The position numbers and the translations under genes are program-made. From Nymphaea colorata (Eukaryota > Streptophyta > Magnoliopsida > Nymphaeales > Nymphaeaceae), in NCBI RefSeq assembly GCF_008831285.2, contig NC_045143.1, forward strand, positions 9,433,503 through 9,497,502: 64,000 bases of DNA, written 5' to 3'. The notes beneath the pieces were generated by a model that saw only the letters and a program-made list of their open reading frames with translations, made no database searches and had not been told where the DNA came from. Position 1 is the first letter of the stretch; every line of letters begins with the position of its first letter. Of this stretch, positions 1 to 13,886 are shown in pieces.

Positions 1-210
1 GTTTTATTAAACTGCCAGCTAGTGTAGGCCCGACCAAAAACCCGAATCAATCCGCCCGACCTATTATCAATCGGGTCGGGCCGGGCCTCAGGCATTAACC
101 GAAGCCCGAGGCCCGATATTACATGAGCCCGGCCCAGCTTGGCCCGATACAGTTTTCGGGCTTCAATTTTTACATATTTTTCGGGCCGGGCCGGCTGATG
201 CCCAGCCCTA
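1..210. repeat. GC-rich GGGCC/CGGGC-type repeat, probable end of a hAT-like MITE
   Basis: The stretch is built from repeated GGGCCGGGCC/GCCCGA motifs, unlike the AT-rich surroundings. It ends with GATGCCCAGCCCTA, the reverse complement of a TAGGGCTGGGCATC terminus. Similar termini occur at 25,246, 38,988 and 49,830. The left end may lie outside the window and no target duplication was found, so the boundary is approximate. Confidence 0.45.
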
Positions 211-839
211 ACCACCACCAAAGATGGTCATAGTGACGTGCATCAACAGAAATCCCTTTGGGCACAAACACAGGCAGCATATAACCAATCTTCATCAGGC
301 AGTCCACAAAGACCAAGACTAGCCTACAATGAAGCCTTCTGAGATATCCCATGTCGCTGCTACAACAACATAGTCCAACCACCTAGCCTTAGCCCAAGTG
401 GTACACCGGCACCTCTAGGCACCCAAGTTGAGGGACCAGGAGACGCCTTTCTCTCCTCAAAAATTGAAACAGAATCCCGCGCCCTTGTGCTCCCCAACAC
501 TCTACTCGTGCTTACATGTGCCATAACATAAGACATATTCGGTGTTCTAGTGTGTACCAATAAAGGATTTGCCATATCAAAACATATTCCAGTAATTCCT
601 CATGAAACCCAGCATTGAGTACAATTCTCAAGACCCACAAGTTCAAGTACCAAATGATACATACTTACAAAATTCTAATCACTCTAATTAGATTATGCTA
701 CAAAAGACATTGCTGGTCAACATATCTTTCAGGAGAACAACTTTCCAATACCATTTCATTTATACCTGAAATATAACATTTTCATGAATAACATTAGCGA
801 TGCTCAAATGCATTCATAAGACTGTCCATGTATGCCTAA
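211..839. other. Non-coding interval, nothing recognised
   Basis: Short open frames here show no family resemblance and no codon-bias signal. I see no RNA gene or repeat. Confidence 0.5.
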
Positions 840-1293
840 ATATACATATGTAGGAGTAATATTATCTCTGCCCTATAGTGTTCATATAGTTCTCATGAAT
901 ACAAATAGATATGAATAACACTATTTCAACTCTATCATGCACATAAGGTTGCTAAGTATATATATGTATAAGAACAACATTATCTCAACTCCAATATGCA
1001 CAAATAGCTATCAGGGATATACATGTATAATAATATTTATCTCTGCTCTAATACGTACAGATGATTGTCATTTTGATAGCTAAGAATAACATTATCTCAT
1101 CACTAATATATGCATATGGTTGTCATATATATTCAAGCAAGAATAATATTATATCATCTTTGATATATATATATATATATATATATATTCATGTAAGAAC
1201 CGTATTATCTCATCTCTGACATATCTATATGATCGTCCTATATATTCAAGCAAGAACAACATTATTACATCTCTCATCTATCCATATGATTGT

Positions 1294-1332
<39 letters not shown>

Positions 1333-2060
1333 CTTATTTATGATATATCTATATAGTTGTTATATATATGTCCATAACAACAACATTATCTCATTTATGA
1401 TATATCTATATGATTGTCACATATATTCAAGCAAGAACAATATTATCTCATTTCTGATATATCTATATGATTGCCATATATGTGAGTAACAACAACATTT
1501 TCTCATCTAAGATATATCTATATGATTGTCATAGATATTCAAGCAAAAACAGTATTATCCCATCTTAGATATATTCTTATGATTGTCATATATACATGTA
1601 AGAACTGTATTATCTCATCTCTGATATATTTATATGATTGCCATATATATGTGTGTAACAATAGCATTATCTTATCTATGATATATCTATATAATTGTCA
1701 TATATATTCAAGCGAAAACAGTATTATCTCATCTCAAATATATCCATATGATTGTCATATACACATGTAAGAACCACATTATCTCATCTTTGATATATCT
1801 ATATGATTGTCATAACAAAATTATCTTACTATGATATATCCATATGATTGTCATATATATTAAAGTAAAAACAGTATTATCTCATCTTAGATATATCCAT
1901 ATGATTGTCATACATATTCAAGCGTAAACAGTATTATGTCATCTTAGATATATCCATATAATTGTCATATATATTCAAGCAAAAATAATATTATCTCATT
2001 TATCTCTTCTACGATATATCCATATGATTAACATATGTACAATTATAGACAAACAACATT
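840..2060. repeat. Degenerate minisatellite, about 57-bp period
   Basis: A unit reading roughly 'ATTATCTCATCTCTGATATA' then 'TCTATATGATTGTCATATAT' then 'TCAAGCAAGAACA' recurs about 20 times with substitutions and small indels. Individual units have expanded TA or CA runs; a (CA)n run is at about 1296-1327. Alternate units end in 'TTCAAGCAA' or 'CATGTAAGAAC', which hints at a two-unit higher-order pattern. The short open frames inside are a by-product of the period. Confidence 0.85.
1296..1327. repeat. (CA)n microsatellite inside the minisatellite
   Basis: About 16 uninterrupted CA dinucleotides interrupt one minisatellite unit. Confidence 0.9.
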
Positions 2061-4640
2061 ATCTAATTCTGTTTTCCTTAAAGTTAGTAGACCTGTCTCA
2101 CAAAATTATGTACTACAACAATTTTAAGATGACTTTGATACAAATAACATCATTCTCTGCTCAACAACAAAACACATGCTCAACTTTACATATTACCGAA
2201 AGCATCTACATACATATATATGTGTATATATATTATTTCGCATACATATACATTCACGTATCTTTATATACATCTACATACACCAAATATACATGAAATA
2301 CATGTTTCCAGTCATGGGTGGATGTCCCATACCCGAAAATATAAGATATGCTCACCCAATCATCTTATGGATCTGTCTACTTCAAGAGCAGTCCACCAAT
2401 ACTCTAATCCATGATAGTCGTTGCGCTAGCTCTCTCTCTACACATTTACGACATATATATGTGTATATATTTACAATCAGATCATAACATACTCATTTAA
2501 AACTACAGAGCTGTCCAAACATGGACTTGTTTCTGTTTCTAAATAGGTGGTTAGGGCATTTACTTAAGAAAGATAACTTGAATCCAAATCAGCAGCCCAC
2601 TAGCTTCCTTCCCTAATACATTGTGGCTGAGAGAATAGGAGAACAAGTCATTATCCTCAACTAAACTTCAAGCATGGATGCAACAAGAAAATGGAAGGTA
2701 TCTCCTTCTCTCTCCATTTTTTCGTTGTAGGAGCATTTCCCACTATGATAGCAGCAAATAGAAGGCTAGAATGCTATCTACCCAAGCTTAATAAGCCCTT
2801 TTTGATGGCCCCAAAACTTTCATCTGAATTTGTTGTTACCCAAAAGAAGAAAGGTGATTCTTTGGCTTATCCCACCTCTATTTAATATCTCATTTACTAT
2901 TTCTAGTAGTCCTAATATTCTTCTCAACCACCCCTCTAATCTTAATTACAAATTACAAATTTAATACTAATTTTGATTGGTCCCAATACATTATAAAAAT
3001 AAACAGAATATAAATAATATATATATTAGTTAATTATATCTGTTTGAAATTATAGGGCTTTACACGGTGCAACAACACTGAACGGAAAATGGCAAGACTG
3101 CCAGTCAAGCGAAGGTAGAGTCAGGGTCGCATTTTCGCAGTCTTATAGAAGACATAGGAGAAATCGAGGAAGTCTTTCGAAAACCCTAAGTTCCTAAATG
3201 AAACTAACAAACTTCAAAAACAAATTAAAAAAAATTTTCATGTGGGCTTGTTGGGCCCTCAATGGGTTCAATACATTGAGTACCAGGCCAACCCTGATCT
3301 TGCAGGCTTGGTTTTTACCCGCCTCGGGCCTGGGCCCGGTACCAGGCATTGGCCCGACCTAGCGCCTAGGCATAATATGAGTGTATATATGGACGCGATA
3401 GATTGAGAGATCGTTTAGCAATTGGAACAACAAGTATTTCATAAATCTTCTTAAAGATTGAAGGAACACTAAAATTAAATGCCATGAACGTGTTCCAATA
3501 TTTAACATACATATACAAAAGTGTTCCATTTACCAAACAACCCTTTAATGTCCAAGTTGTGATATATAAAGCACCACATCAGTAAAATTGCAAGAGAAGA
3601 AATAGTAGGAGGTATAAAAGTTGGTACATTTCCTTTCTTTATTGCATGATTATGAACATCATTTGGAAGACAACACAAATGGATGATTTTGCATGATTGT
3701 GAACATAATTTGGAAGACAAAGGTAGACTCATATTTAGGAGGAGAGGTAGAAACTGTTTTTTTAAGAGGAAACAAACTATACCTTTTAAAACTCTTACCC
3801 GAGCCAAACTATATGTTTCAAGACTTTTAAATAAAAAAACAAACATTTTTTTTATAAATAATCTTTAAAACTAACAAGTACGAAAAAGTTAAACAAGTGA
3901 GAACAAGTATTTTTTTTTGTCTGGAAGTTGCGATGCCCCAGATGTTGTACCTTGTCATCCTTGAGATCCAAACATATTTTTGATAAACACAACCATGCAA
4001 GTGAATTTGATCATTATGAAGGATTACTAAATTTAGAAAAATCGATGTATCTGTTCGCATCCTCAAAATTTTGGGTTTTTGGAATGCTCCAGAAAAAATG
4101 AGTTTTAATTTTGAAAATAAGAGAGAAAGAGACTCGCCCGTCGGTACGAGGATCGACCGTTCCTGGTGCCTTTATAGGGGTACCAAGTTAAAACTCCATC
4201 TCATCTTGCTTGAATTCTTTTGGAGAGGTGCTTGTGTTCATAAGTGATATTAAGTGAGTCTGAGTACATGAATGCATTGATCCTATATGATTAGAAGAGA
4301 ATAAAACATTCCCACAATAACATACATGTAAGATTTTTGTTTTGATGATTATCATAAATAAGAAGAAAATGTTTTGAAAATAGATTGAGGTAAATAAGAA
4401 GGAAAAGTTTTTGAAAATGGATTGAAGTTATAGAACATCAAACATGAACTTAATATTGAGTCATTACTTGATTTTTGGTCTTAGTGAAGTCGGTAAATAA
4501 AAAGATTTTGAGAGGAAAATGTTAAAAAAAAATGAAAAAGATGAAATACTCTCATAAACAAAGAGAGAGAGAGAGAAAAAAAAAGATCTTGAAAATCATA
4601 AAATCAAATATTTAAAAGAGAGAGAGATTTTAAAATGGAA
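2061..4640. other. AT-rich non-coding interval
   Basis: No gene is recognisable. About 3240-3370 has another GGGCC-rich patch like the transposon ends elsewhere in the window. The open frames at 3502-4066 have no recognisable domain. Confidence 0.5.
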
Positions 4641-4645
4641 TACAC

Positions 4646-5829
<1,184 letters not shown>

Positions 5830-6060
5830 GGAGCAAAAATTTGAAATTCCAAATTTGAATTCAAGAAGGAAGAGCATTGGAGCTAAAATTCAAAATTTGA
5901 ATTCAAGATTTGAATTCAAGAGGGAAGAGCTTTGGAGCCAAAATTTAAAATTTGAATTTAAGATTTGAATTCAAGAGAGAAGAGCTTTGGAGCCAAAATT
6001 CAAAATTTGAATTCAAGATTTAAATTCAAGAGGGAAGATTGTGGGGGAGTTTATAAAGAG
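5830..6060. repeat. Tandem repeat, about 58-60 bp, four units
   Basis: Four imperfect copies of a unit containing 'GAATTCAAGAGGGAAGAGCT' followed by 'TTGGAGCCAAAATT' and 'CAAAATTTGAATTCAAGATT'. Copies differ by a few substitutions each. Confidence 0.85.
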
Positions 6061-6305
6061 TTTTGGAATTCTCGATTTGGATCTAAACTCAGATTTTGGA
6101 TCTAATTCGGATCTGAAAATTGGATTTTGGAATTGAATCTCGCGTATAAGGTAGGATTTTGAATTTGAATTTTGTGTTTCGGTTTGGACAACGATTTAGA
6201 GATTCATTTTGGATCAAGTAATTACAAATTTGTTTTGAGTTTAAAATTTAGGGGTGATAACAATATCAAATAGATCAAAGTGTGGAAGTTGGTGTCCTAA
6301 TGCTT

Positions 6306-6565
6306 AGAGGGTGTTTGGTAACTGTTGTTCTCGACAGAACGGGTAGGACATCTTGTCTGCCACACCCATGTCCTATCCATCTTATTATTAGGTCCATTGT
6401 TTTATGGCTTTATGAATAGAACACCATGTTCCTTGATGTCTGTCTTGTCCATTCTATTCGTCTTGTCCATTCTATTCGATGTTTGATTTATGTTATGTAC
6501 ATTCTATCTATTCTATCTAGTCTTTGCATCATGTACAATCTCCTTTGTCTGTCTTGTCCATTCGA
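6306..6565. mobile_element. End of a TTA-target DNA transposon (degenerate)
   Basis: The sequence TTA followed by GAGGGTGTTTGGTAACTG, then repeated TTGTCC/TCTGTCTTGTCC motifs, resembles the left terminus of the element at 57,773 (TTA then GAGGTCGTTTGATTG, with the same TGTCC-rich subterminal region). I could not find a matching right terminus, so this is an isolated end or a deleted copy. Confidence 0.4.
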
Positions 6566-6831
6566 TCCATTGTTTGATAACTAAAACATTATGTTTGTTG
6601 GTTTTGCTTGTTTTATCTATTGTTTTTTATAGTCTGAATACAATATACAAAGTTACAACCCACAAAAATCATTCATTATTTTTATGCTTGATACTCGGTC
6701 CATTGTTTGATAACTAAAACATTATGTTTGTTGGTTTTGCTTGTTTTATCTATTGTTTTTTATAGTCTGAATACCATATACAAAGTTACAACTCACAAAA
6801 ATCATTCATTATTTTTATGCTTGATACAATA
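6566..6831. repeat. 133-bp direct tandem duplication, two copies
   Basis: The block beginning TCCATTGTTTGATAACTAAA at 6566 is repeated from 6699 with very few changes. No gene is associated. Confidence 0.9.
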
Positions 6832-8100
6832 AGGTATGTTATATCAGTCTTATTACAAAATTCATAACAAACCTGTTAAATCAAAACCAATGCATTCAAT
6901 AACTTGATCATGTTAAAGCAAGATACATAAAACACCAAATAGCAAAATCAGTTTTACAACTTAAACAAAAACATTATCAATGTTAGATGTTGAATGGTTC
7001 AAATAAACGATACCAAATACATTAATAGGATACTAAAATATAGGCTATTGGGGGCCACAATTGGCATATATCGACATACAAATGTTCACAAAGATTCATA
7101 ACCTAGACAACAAGATTAGTTCTAGTTTAAATACAAGCAATTATGACAACTCCCAACAATTGGTCTTCTGGCTCAGTATAACTAAAAATGCAGATAAGAA
7201 AGTTTCCACGTGTTGTATGTATCTCATCTTCTTCTAGCTCATTGTAACTAGTACAATGCATCATCTTCTAGTTTCTGCATGTCAAAGAAACAAAGAGATA
7301 AATAAACACTTAAATTATTTTTATGAAGTATAAAAATAATATAGTATAATTGAAATAATGACATATGGTAAAGACAATTATGAATAAGAGACACATTATA
7401 AATGAAAAAATGCACATCCATGACATTAATGTTCATTCAAAATTAAGTAGGACAAAGATCCACATGAATAATATTAGTGGAAAGAAAAAATAAAGAGCAA
7501 ACTTGACCTATAAACCGGTGTTATCTGTTACAGTATAGGTTTAGAAAGCCTATACGATATGCTTAAGCGTTATCACCTGTATTGTACGATATGGGCAATA
7601 CACCCTCATATCATATGATACGAGGAAAAACTCAAAACATGGGCCCGATGGCTTTTTTTTGTGTCCTCTCTCTCTCTTTCTCTTCTTGTTTCTAAAGACT
7701 CCACGAGACGTGGGATGGAGAGATTTTGCACATTTTCATAAAAAATCATTGATGATTCATTAATTTGGATGGAGAGCCTACTAGCCGGTGAAGAAACTTT
7801 CTCGTAATGAATGGTGGGAAGTATGGGGAAAGAGGATTTTTTGGTTTCTAACACCAAGAAGGTAAAAAATTACTTATTTTCACCATTGAATCCTTTATTT
7901 CTCAGTTAATCGTAGTTTTTTACTTGTTTTCTGAAGATATAATGTCAGACCTTGAATGGCAGTGGTGTAAAGGGTGAATCCCAAAGATATGTTAAAAGTT
8001 GTGTATAATTTTTGTAAGCAAATCATATCAGGAATAATCTCTCGTTTTAAATACCTTATAGTTAGTACAAACAACGATGTGGCTCAATAAACTGGCTCCC
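6832..8100. other. Non-coding interval leading into the hAT element
   Basis: AT-rich sequence. Around 7500-7640 'ACGATATG'-type motifs appear, as they also do near 10,690-10,760. They may be subterminal motifs of the transposon that encodes the transposase at 8.1-10.4 kb. Exact terminal inverted repeats were not found. Confidence 0.35.
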
Positions 8101-8111
8101 AAGAGAACCCA

Positions 8112-10390
8112 TTGCCACCCTATGTCAAACACCAATATTTGGAGCTTATTAATGTCGTGAAAGCAAATAGGATTGAAAAGGAAATGCATGAGGCAAATGT
8201 AGGATATGAGGACCCATATGAAGAGGAAGAAAGCAAAGGTGAAGATGTTGAGCTCGAAGAAGAAGATGTTGGTATTAGTTTAGGAACAAATAAAGGGAAA
8301 GACATCATGCATAAAGGTGGTTCTTCAACTACAACCAGAAAGAGAAGATGTGTAAGTACAATTTCACAAAGACGTGGTAGAAGTCATGGTTGTACTATTG
8401 GAACTAGTGGTGGTAGAATGCCTACTATGATGTCGAGTTTTGGATCCGGTTTGATCAAGAATTTTTTCCCCACTTATACTGCTGCACCTGCGCAGCCTGA
8501 TATTCATACAACCATGTGTTCAAAGGATGTTATTGTCGCAGTAAGTAATACTGTAGGGAGGTGGTTCTATGACACATTCATTCCATTTAATGAAGCAAAC
8601 TCTTTTCATTTTTAGCCTATAGCAGATGCGATTGCTTTTGTAGTCCGAGGGTATGAAGTGCCATTTTATCATAAATTACAAGGTAAAATTCTTAATAATG
8701 CAGTTAGAGATTTCAAGGCATATTATGATGAAACAAAATTGAGCTGATGCAGTGTAATGGCAGATGGGTGGACAAACATCAAGAACAAAATATTGGTAAA
8801 CTTTCATGTATATTGGCCCTTAGGTACGATGTTCTTAAAATATATTGATTTGTCTGATACTCCTAAGACTGCTGATGTTTTGTGTGAAATTTTTGATAAA
8901 GTTATACAAGAAGTTGAGCCTGAGAATGATGTGCAATTTATCATAAATAATGTAGCAAATTATAAAGCTGCATGTGAAATGTTAGCAGCACAAGTGGACA
9001 GTTCAAAATTGCCAAGAAATCACAAAGTTATTTATAATCATGCTTATGTCATCAACTTGATGAGAAAATTCACAAATTGGGCTGAATTGATTCAACATGC
9101 ACAAACACTGTTTGCCACAAATGTTTGACTATTCAGGATATAGTCAAGCAAAAAAATCCTCTCAGGCAGATGTTCTCGAGTAATAATTGGGCTACATATC
9201 CACATGTCTAAAAGAAAGGCCACGACAGTTGAGGATACTATATTCAACACTAAATTTTGGGAATCATGTGCGAACTTATTAAAGGTTTGTGTACCTCTAG
9301 TGAAAGTTATCAGATTGGTTGACAGTAAAGATAGACCTTCTATTGGATATTTATACGAGGCTATAGGCATAGCAAATGAGGCCATTAAAGATAATCTGAA
9401 GGAAAAAAAGAAGTTGTACATGCCTATATAGAAGATTATAGATGAAAGGTGGTCTAGATAACTTCATCGCCCACTTCATGCAGTAGCTTACTACCTAAAT
9501 CCTGCTATTAGATATCTTCTCACTTTTAAGAAGGATAGAGAGGTCGGTTATGACATGTTGGATTGTATTGAGATATTGGTAAGTGATTATAGAGATTAAG
9601 AAGTTGTCCATGTGTCGATCAACAAATATGAACATTGGGAGAGACACCACAATTCGATGCAGGACATCCTTGCGTCCAAGCATTAGAAAAAGAGACTTTA
9701 TCTTATCTACTTTTTTTATTATTGTTTTATTTGTTGTTTGATTGTTTCTACCTTCTCATATGTTTACTATTTTGTATTCACTTTTTATCTATTTTTATAT
9801 TTGTGGCGGGGTAGGTTTGGACTTGATTGCCAAAAATTAAAGAAGCTTGCAATTAGAATATTCAGCCAAACATGCAGTGCAACCTAATGTGAAAGAAATT
9901 GAGTGTATTTCAGCACATCTATAGTAAAAAGAGAAATAGGCTGAAACATAAAAGGTTGAATAACCTTGTTTTCGTTCGTTATAATATGAAGTCGAGACAA
10001 AGGTAAATTAAATACATTTGTTATGCAAAATTGCCAATTCTAATATATATTTAATTTTTAACAATGTGTTAATTTCTTCTCTTATTGCACTTTAGGCAAA
10101 TAGAAGCAACATCTACGAGGAAACATCACACTTAATTTGATCCGATCAGCTTTGACAATTTTGATGTATTAGATTCTTGGATTGAAGAAGAACTATCTAA
10201 GATCCTTGGTGAGGACGATCTTGATTTTCTGAACATTGAAGGAGTAGCAGAGCTTTTTGAAGAAGGAGAGGCTGAATAGCAATGGAATGTTGGTGACATT
10301 CCAATAGAAGGGATAGATGCAACTAATGAAGAAAATGAAGATGATGAAGAAGATAATGATGCAATGACGAGGATTATCTTTGAGTCATGA
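8112..10390 (+). pseudogene. hAT-superfamily (DUF659-type) transposase pseudogene
   Basis: A decayed transposase reads across three frames. The N-terminal part (8112-8615) has an acidic stretch and a Thr/Arg-rich linker, and a stop interrupts it before PIADAIAF. The DUF659-like core follows at 8640-9130: MADGWTNIKNKILVNF, then FLKYIDLSDTPKTADVL, then NNVANYKAACEML. A middle segment at 9204-9431 contains FWESCANLLK and RPSIGYLYEAIGIANEAIK. The C-terminal hAT dimerisation region at about 9810-10,010 keeps SVFQHIYSKKRNRLKHKRLN-like sequence, and an acidic tail (about 10,140-10,390) includes GEDDLDFLNIEG. Several stops and frameshifts mean it cannot encode a working transposase. The assignment rests on motif order typical of plant hAT proteins with DUF659. 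Confidence 0.9.
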
Positions 10391-11170
10391 AATATGATAA
10401 TTATATGTTTTGAACTTATGAATTGTGATGTAATATAAGTCCTAAGATTCCAAGTCCTAAGATTCTATAAAATTTTCAAGTTTAAAATTGTGATGGATGT
10501 TTATTATGTTATTTTGAATCTCTGATTTCTTATTTTTGAATGTGTTGTTGATATACATGAATGTTCTTATGTATGATGATTTTTTTAATATTGAATACAT
10601 TTTCTTGTTTTTTTTTCTGATTTTTTGTTATTTTAGATTTTTTGAATTTTTTTTTATTTTTAAATATTTTTTAAAATTTAAAAATTAATTTTACGATACA
10701 CTACGTTACATTTGCGATACGTTATGATATGGTATATAAGTGGGCCCGACCGATATGTGTTATGTTACACATTTGGCAACATTGCTATAAAGTTATAAAC
10801 TGTCAACTAAAACATGTGTCCGCAAGAGGGGACCAAGAAAAAAAAAAAGAAAGAAAAGCATAACCAAATTACTATCTGGCATAAAAGAAGGAAAAACTAA
10901 GAAAACATAGAGAAGAAGGCAATCAAGTTCCCTATAACGACATAACGACATGCAAAGACTATACCAACAAAAAAATAAAATACTAACTATAGTATTGTAT
11001 GTGTGACACGAGCAATGCAGAAGTAAAAGCCTACTGTAAACGTGAATTATACTGCGATCACATAAAGCAGAGACAACCATGTTAGGCTAAAAAACAATAT
11101 AAAATCTAACGCAACATAGATAAACAACAGTAAAGCTAGACACAATCCAACTAAGAACCCAAACTGCAGC
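10391..11170. other. Non-coding interval after the hAT pseudogene
   Basis: Very AT-rich to about 10,690, then 'ACGATACACTACGTTACATT' and 'CGATACGTTATGATATGG' motifs that probably belong to the 3' subterminal region of the hAT element. Nothing else recognised. Confidence 0.4.
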
Positions 11171-11175
11171 TTGCA

Positions 11176-11660
11176 ATGCATTTGAAAAGAAAAATAAAAC
11201 CAGACAAAGACTATTATGTCAACTATTCCAGAAATCACCGGTGCCAGCCACCAGCTCTGAAAATTATTCTACAAGATCTCTCGGGGGGTTCAGAGGCGTT
11301 TGAGCTATTGGCAAGGTTCTGCCCCAACAAGGGAATGATTCCTTCCAACGCGTGCCTTCTTCATTGTGCAGCAACTTTCATGGGGATAACGGAAGAGGTT
11401 CATTCGAACAACTTAATTGAGCAGATAGAACGATCCCTTCAAGAAGTGGCTTACTGGAATTGGGCAGAAAACTTGGTGGCACTGAAGCAATGCCAAGAGC
11501 TTATCCCTGCAGCGACCTCATCAGGAATCCTGCAGAAGATCATCGATTCCATGTTGTTGAAAATCACCTCGAACAGTGAATCAAGTCCTAATTCCTCACC
11601 CGAGAGTTCAGTGCGTTTGCCTTGTGATACAAAGAAACACCATAAGAGCTTGGAAAACAT
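11176..11660 (+). pseudogene. BTB/POZ-NPH3 family protein fragment
   Basis: The open frame 11,176-11,889 contains a clear match to the region joining the BTB and NPH3 domains of plant NPH3/RPT2-family proteins: LQDLSGGSEAFELLARFC, PSNACLLHCAATFMGITEEV, NLIEQIERSLQEVAYWNWAE, and LVALKQCQELIPAATSSG followed by LQKIIDSMLLKI. Intact family members are usually over 500 residues and start with a BTB domain. Here only about 140 residues are recognisable, the usual 'YNNGRI' type segment is altered, and the reading frame runs on after about 11,640 into unrelated Lys-rich sequence. It is either one exon of a degraded gene or a captured fragment; no flanking BTB or C-terminal NPH3 exon was seen. Confidence 0.75.
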
Positions 11661-12087
11661 AAATAAACAAAAAAGAAAAAGTGGATGTAGGCAACTACCT
11701 CAATCAACATTTCTGTCTCTTTGTTTAGTGAGACGATTTATGCTTCTCCAGTTATTTGCACGGATAACTTACATTTTAATTAATAAATCAAGCCAAGGTA
11801 GGATCCAACCAGTTGATACACTACACCTTCTCAAAGTATGGAAAGCAACAAGCAAAAAAAAAACAAGAATAAGCGTAAGGCCTGCATGATGAAGGCTTAC
11901 CCCTATGAGTTGGATTCTCCATTAAACTTGCCTCAAGTTGAAGCTCCTTGGTGAGACAACTTCTTCTATGGTCTATAGTCTTCTTAATAATTCATCGTTC
12001 TTTACACAAGGTGTCGGTTCACATTCCTCCATCTCAAAAGGGCAACAGGTTCATGTCAAAGTCCCTCACACTAAGGCCATTATCTAT
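11661..12087. other. Non-coding interval
   Basis: The NPH3-like frame stays open to 11,889 but shows no family similarity past about 11,640. Nothing else recognised. Confidence 0.4.
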
Positions 12088-13130
12088 AGGGGTGAACAAC
12101 GAGCCGAGTAACTCGAACTCAGCTCGTTAAAGCTTGGCTCGAACTCAAGTTCGAGCCAGCTTTTTTACTCAACAAGCCAAGTTCGAGTTTATTGTTCGGC
12201 TCGTTCATTTTATCGAGCTCGGCTCGAGTTTGTTTAACGAATCTCGTTTAACCCAACTTGGCTCGATAGATCAGATATTTATTGTTCTCGTCTTGATTCA
12301 TCTTCATTTTTCATCTTTTTTTCTCTCTCTTCACTTTCTTTCTCTTCATCCTCGACCTCCAACCTCTGTCGCTGCCCTTGGCACACCCTCTTTCTATCTA
12401 CTGTGTTCTTCTACTTCTTCTTCCTCCTCCTCTTTTCCCACCCAGAGATGTCACTACTTCTTCTTCCTCCTCCTCTTCTCCCACCCAAAGATGGTCGCTT
12501 GAGTCAGACATCACCTTCCCATCCCAAACCCTAACCCTACTCTCAGCCATCACTGCAAGCCCTCCGCCATCATTATCTGCAGCTTGAGGGTCAAGGGGGA
12601 GGCCCGCAAAGCAGAGCCTCCTCCCGTCTTCTCCATTGTTCGATCCTTCGCTCCCGCCACCGTTGCTGACCTCAGCCCCATCCTCCTTCGATTATCACCG
12701 ACATCCAGCTGATGGCAACCAACAATGGTACTCTTCTCTTTCTTTCTTTTTCTCTCTCTCTCTCTCTCTCTCTCTATCTCCCTCTCTAAATCAAAGAAAA
12801 CAAGGTTTCTGAAACCCTCTCTCCCTCAAGCGAGAGAGGGTATCAAAAACCCAACGAACTCTGCTCAAGCGAGAGAGGGTCTTCTTCCCCCTTCCACAGC
12901 AGATCTGCTATAGCCTATTGCCGTCTTCCTCCCCCTTCTACTGTCTTCTTCCCCCTTCTACAAACTCTGCTCAAGCGAAAGACCCCCTTCCACAGCAGAA
13001 GAATCTAGAACAAGCATGTAATCGAGTTAAACGATTCGGTCGAGTCAATCTCGAGCTCGAAGACAATTGATCGAGTCAAGTTCAAGCTACCATTGTAAAG
13101 CTCGTCGAGTCGAACTCGAGCTGACCAACC
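12088..13130. mobile_element. hAT-like element with CTCGAG-rich ends
   Basis: The left end starts TAGGGGTGAACAACGAGC and is followed by clusters of GAGCTCG/CTCGAAC. The right end carries CTCGAGCTGACCAACCTTA preceded by the same clusters in inverted arrangement, so subterminal regions are inverted repeats of each other. The interior (12,290-12,960) is pyrimidine-rich and gene-like, with a (CT)n tract at about 12,750-12,785 and a duplicated CAAGCGAGAGAGGGT motif. It may be captured host DNA, but I recognise no protein. No convincing 8-bp target duplication was found, so the ends are approximate. Confidence 0.55.
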
Positions 13131-13886
13131 TTAATCATCCCATACTTATTTTTTAACATTATTTCATGCATTCGCTCGTTATCTCATAATTTTTTTACTA
13201 TCTCATAAACATAATTTCATATTTATGTTTGGTGTTATTTTATACATCCGTTTGTTAGTTACCTTATAAATCTTTTGTTATCTGATAAACATTTTTTCAT
13301 ACTTATTTGTTATTTTATATTTATTTGTTATCACACATGCATATCCAATATTTTAGCATGAAAATAAATATATATATATTGGTAATAGAGTCCACCCTCA
13401 ACTAAGGTGAGGATGACACACGTAACTTGATGATGCTGCAGGGAAAAGAATGAGATGTTCACGAGCATATGCCAAGGTAGTGCAAGCATATGCCAAGGTG
13501 GTGCACGTTCGGTCAGGGTGTGAGGAGAGACTGAAATGTTCCTCAAAACGCTTGAATGCCTTGGCCTTTTTTTATACACACGTACCCATTATTCTATGTC
13601 TGACCCATGTTTGTGTGAGTTTCAATGCATTCAAAAGGCCTCCTAAGCCACAAAAAAATATTGATGGTTAAAAAAAGTGACAGCACGATTCACAGAAACG
13701 TACAAGAAATACCAAATAAAATTAAAAAACTTTCCCCACATGAGGTGGTACACATTACATATCTATATATAAAGAAAGGAAAAAGAAGTAGGCGGGCCAT
13801 GTGTGACTGGAAGTTTGCATTTAATGAAAACCACGTGAAAAACTAAAACCAGCCTGAAAACCGACAACTAGTTAAAAGGACTTCAG
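13131..13886. other. Intergenic, 3' flank of the first CYP94 gene
   Basis: AT-rich sequence with repeated 'TTATCTCATAA'/'TTTGTTAT' phrases at 13,160-13,330. No gene recognised. A polyadenylation region for the minus-strand P450 would lie at its right edge. Confidence 0.4.

Noticed and set aside
840..2060. CRISPR-like regular array
   Set aside because: Units are contiguous degenerate tandem repeats without unique spacers, in a plant nuclear genome.
8120..8308. Ser-rich minus-strand open frame
   Set aside because: It is the antisense shadow of the acidic part of the hAT transposase.
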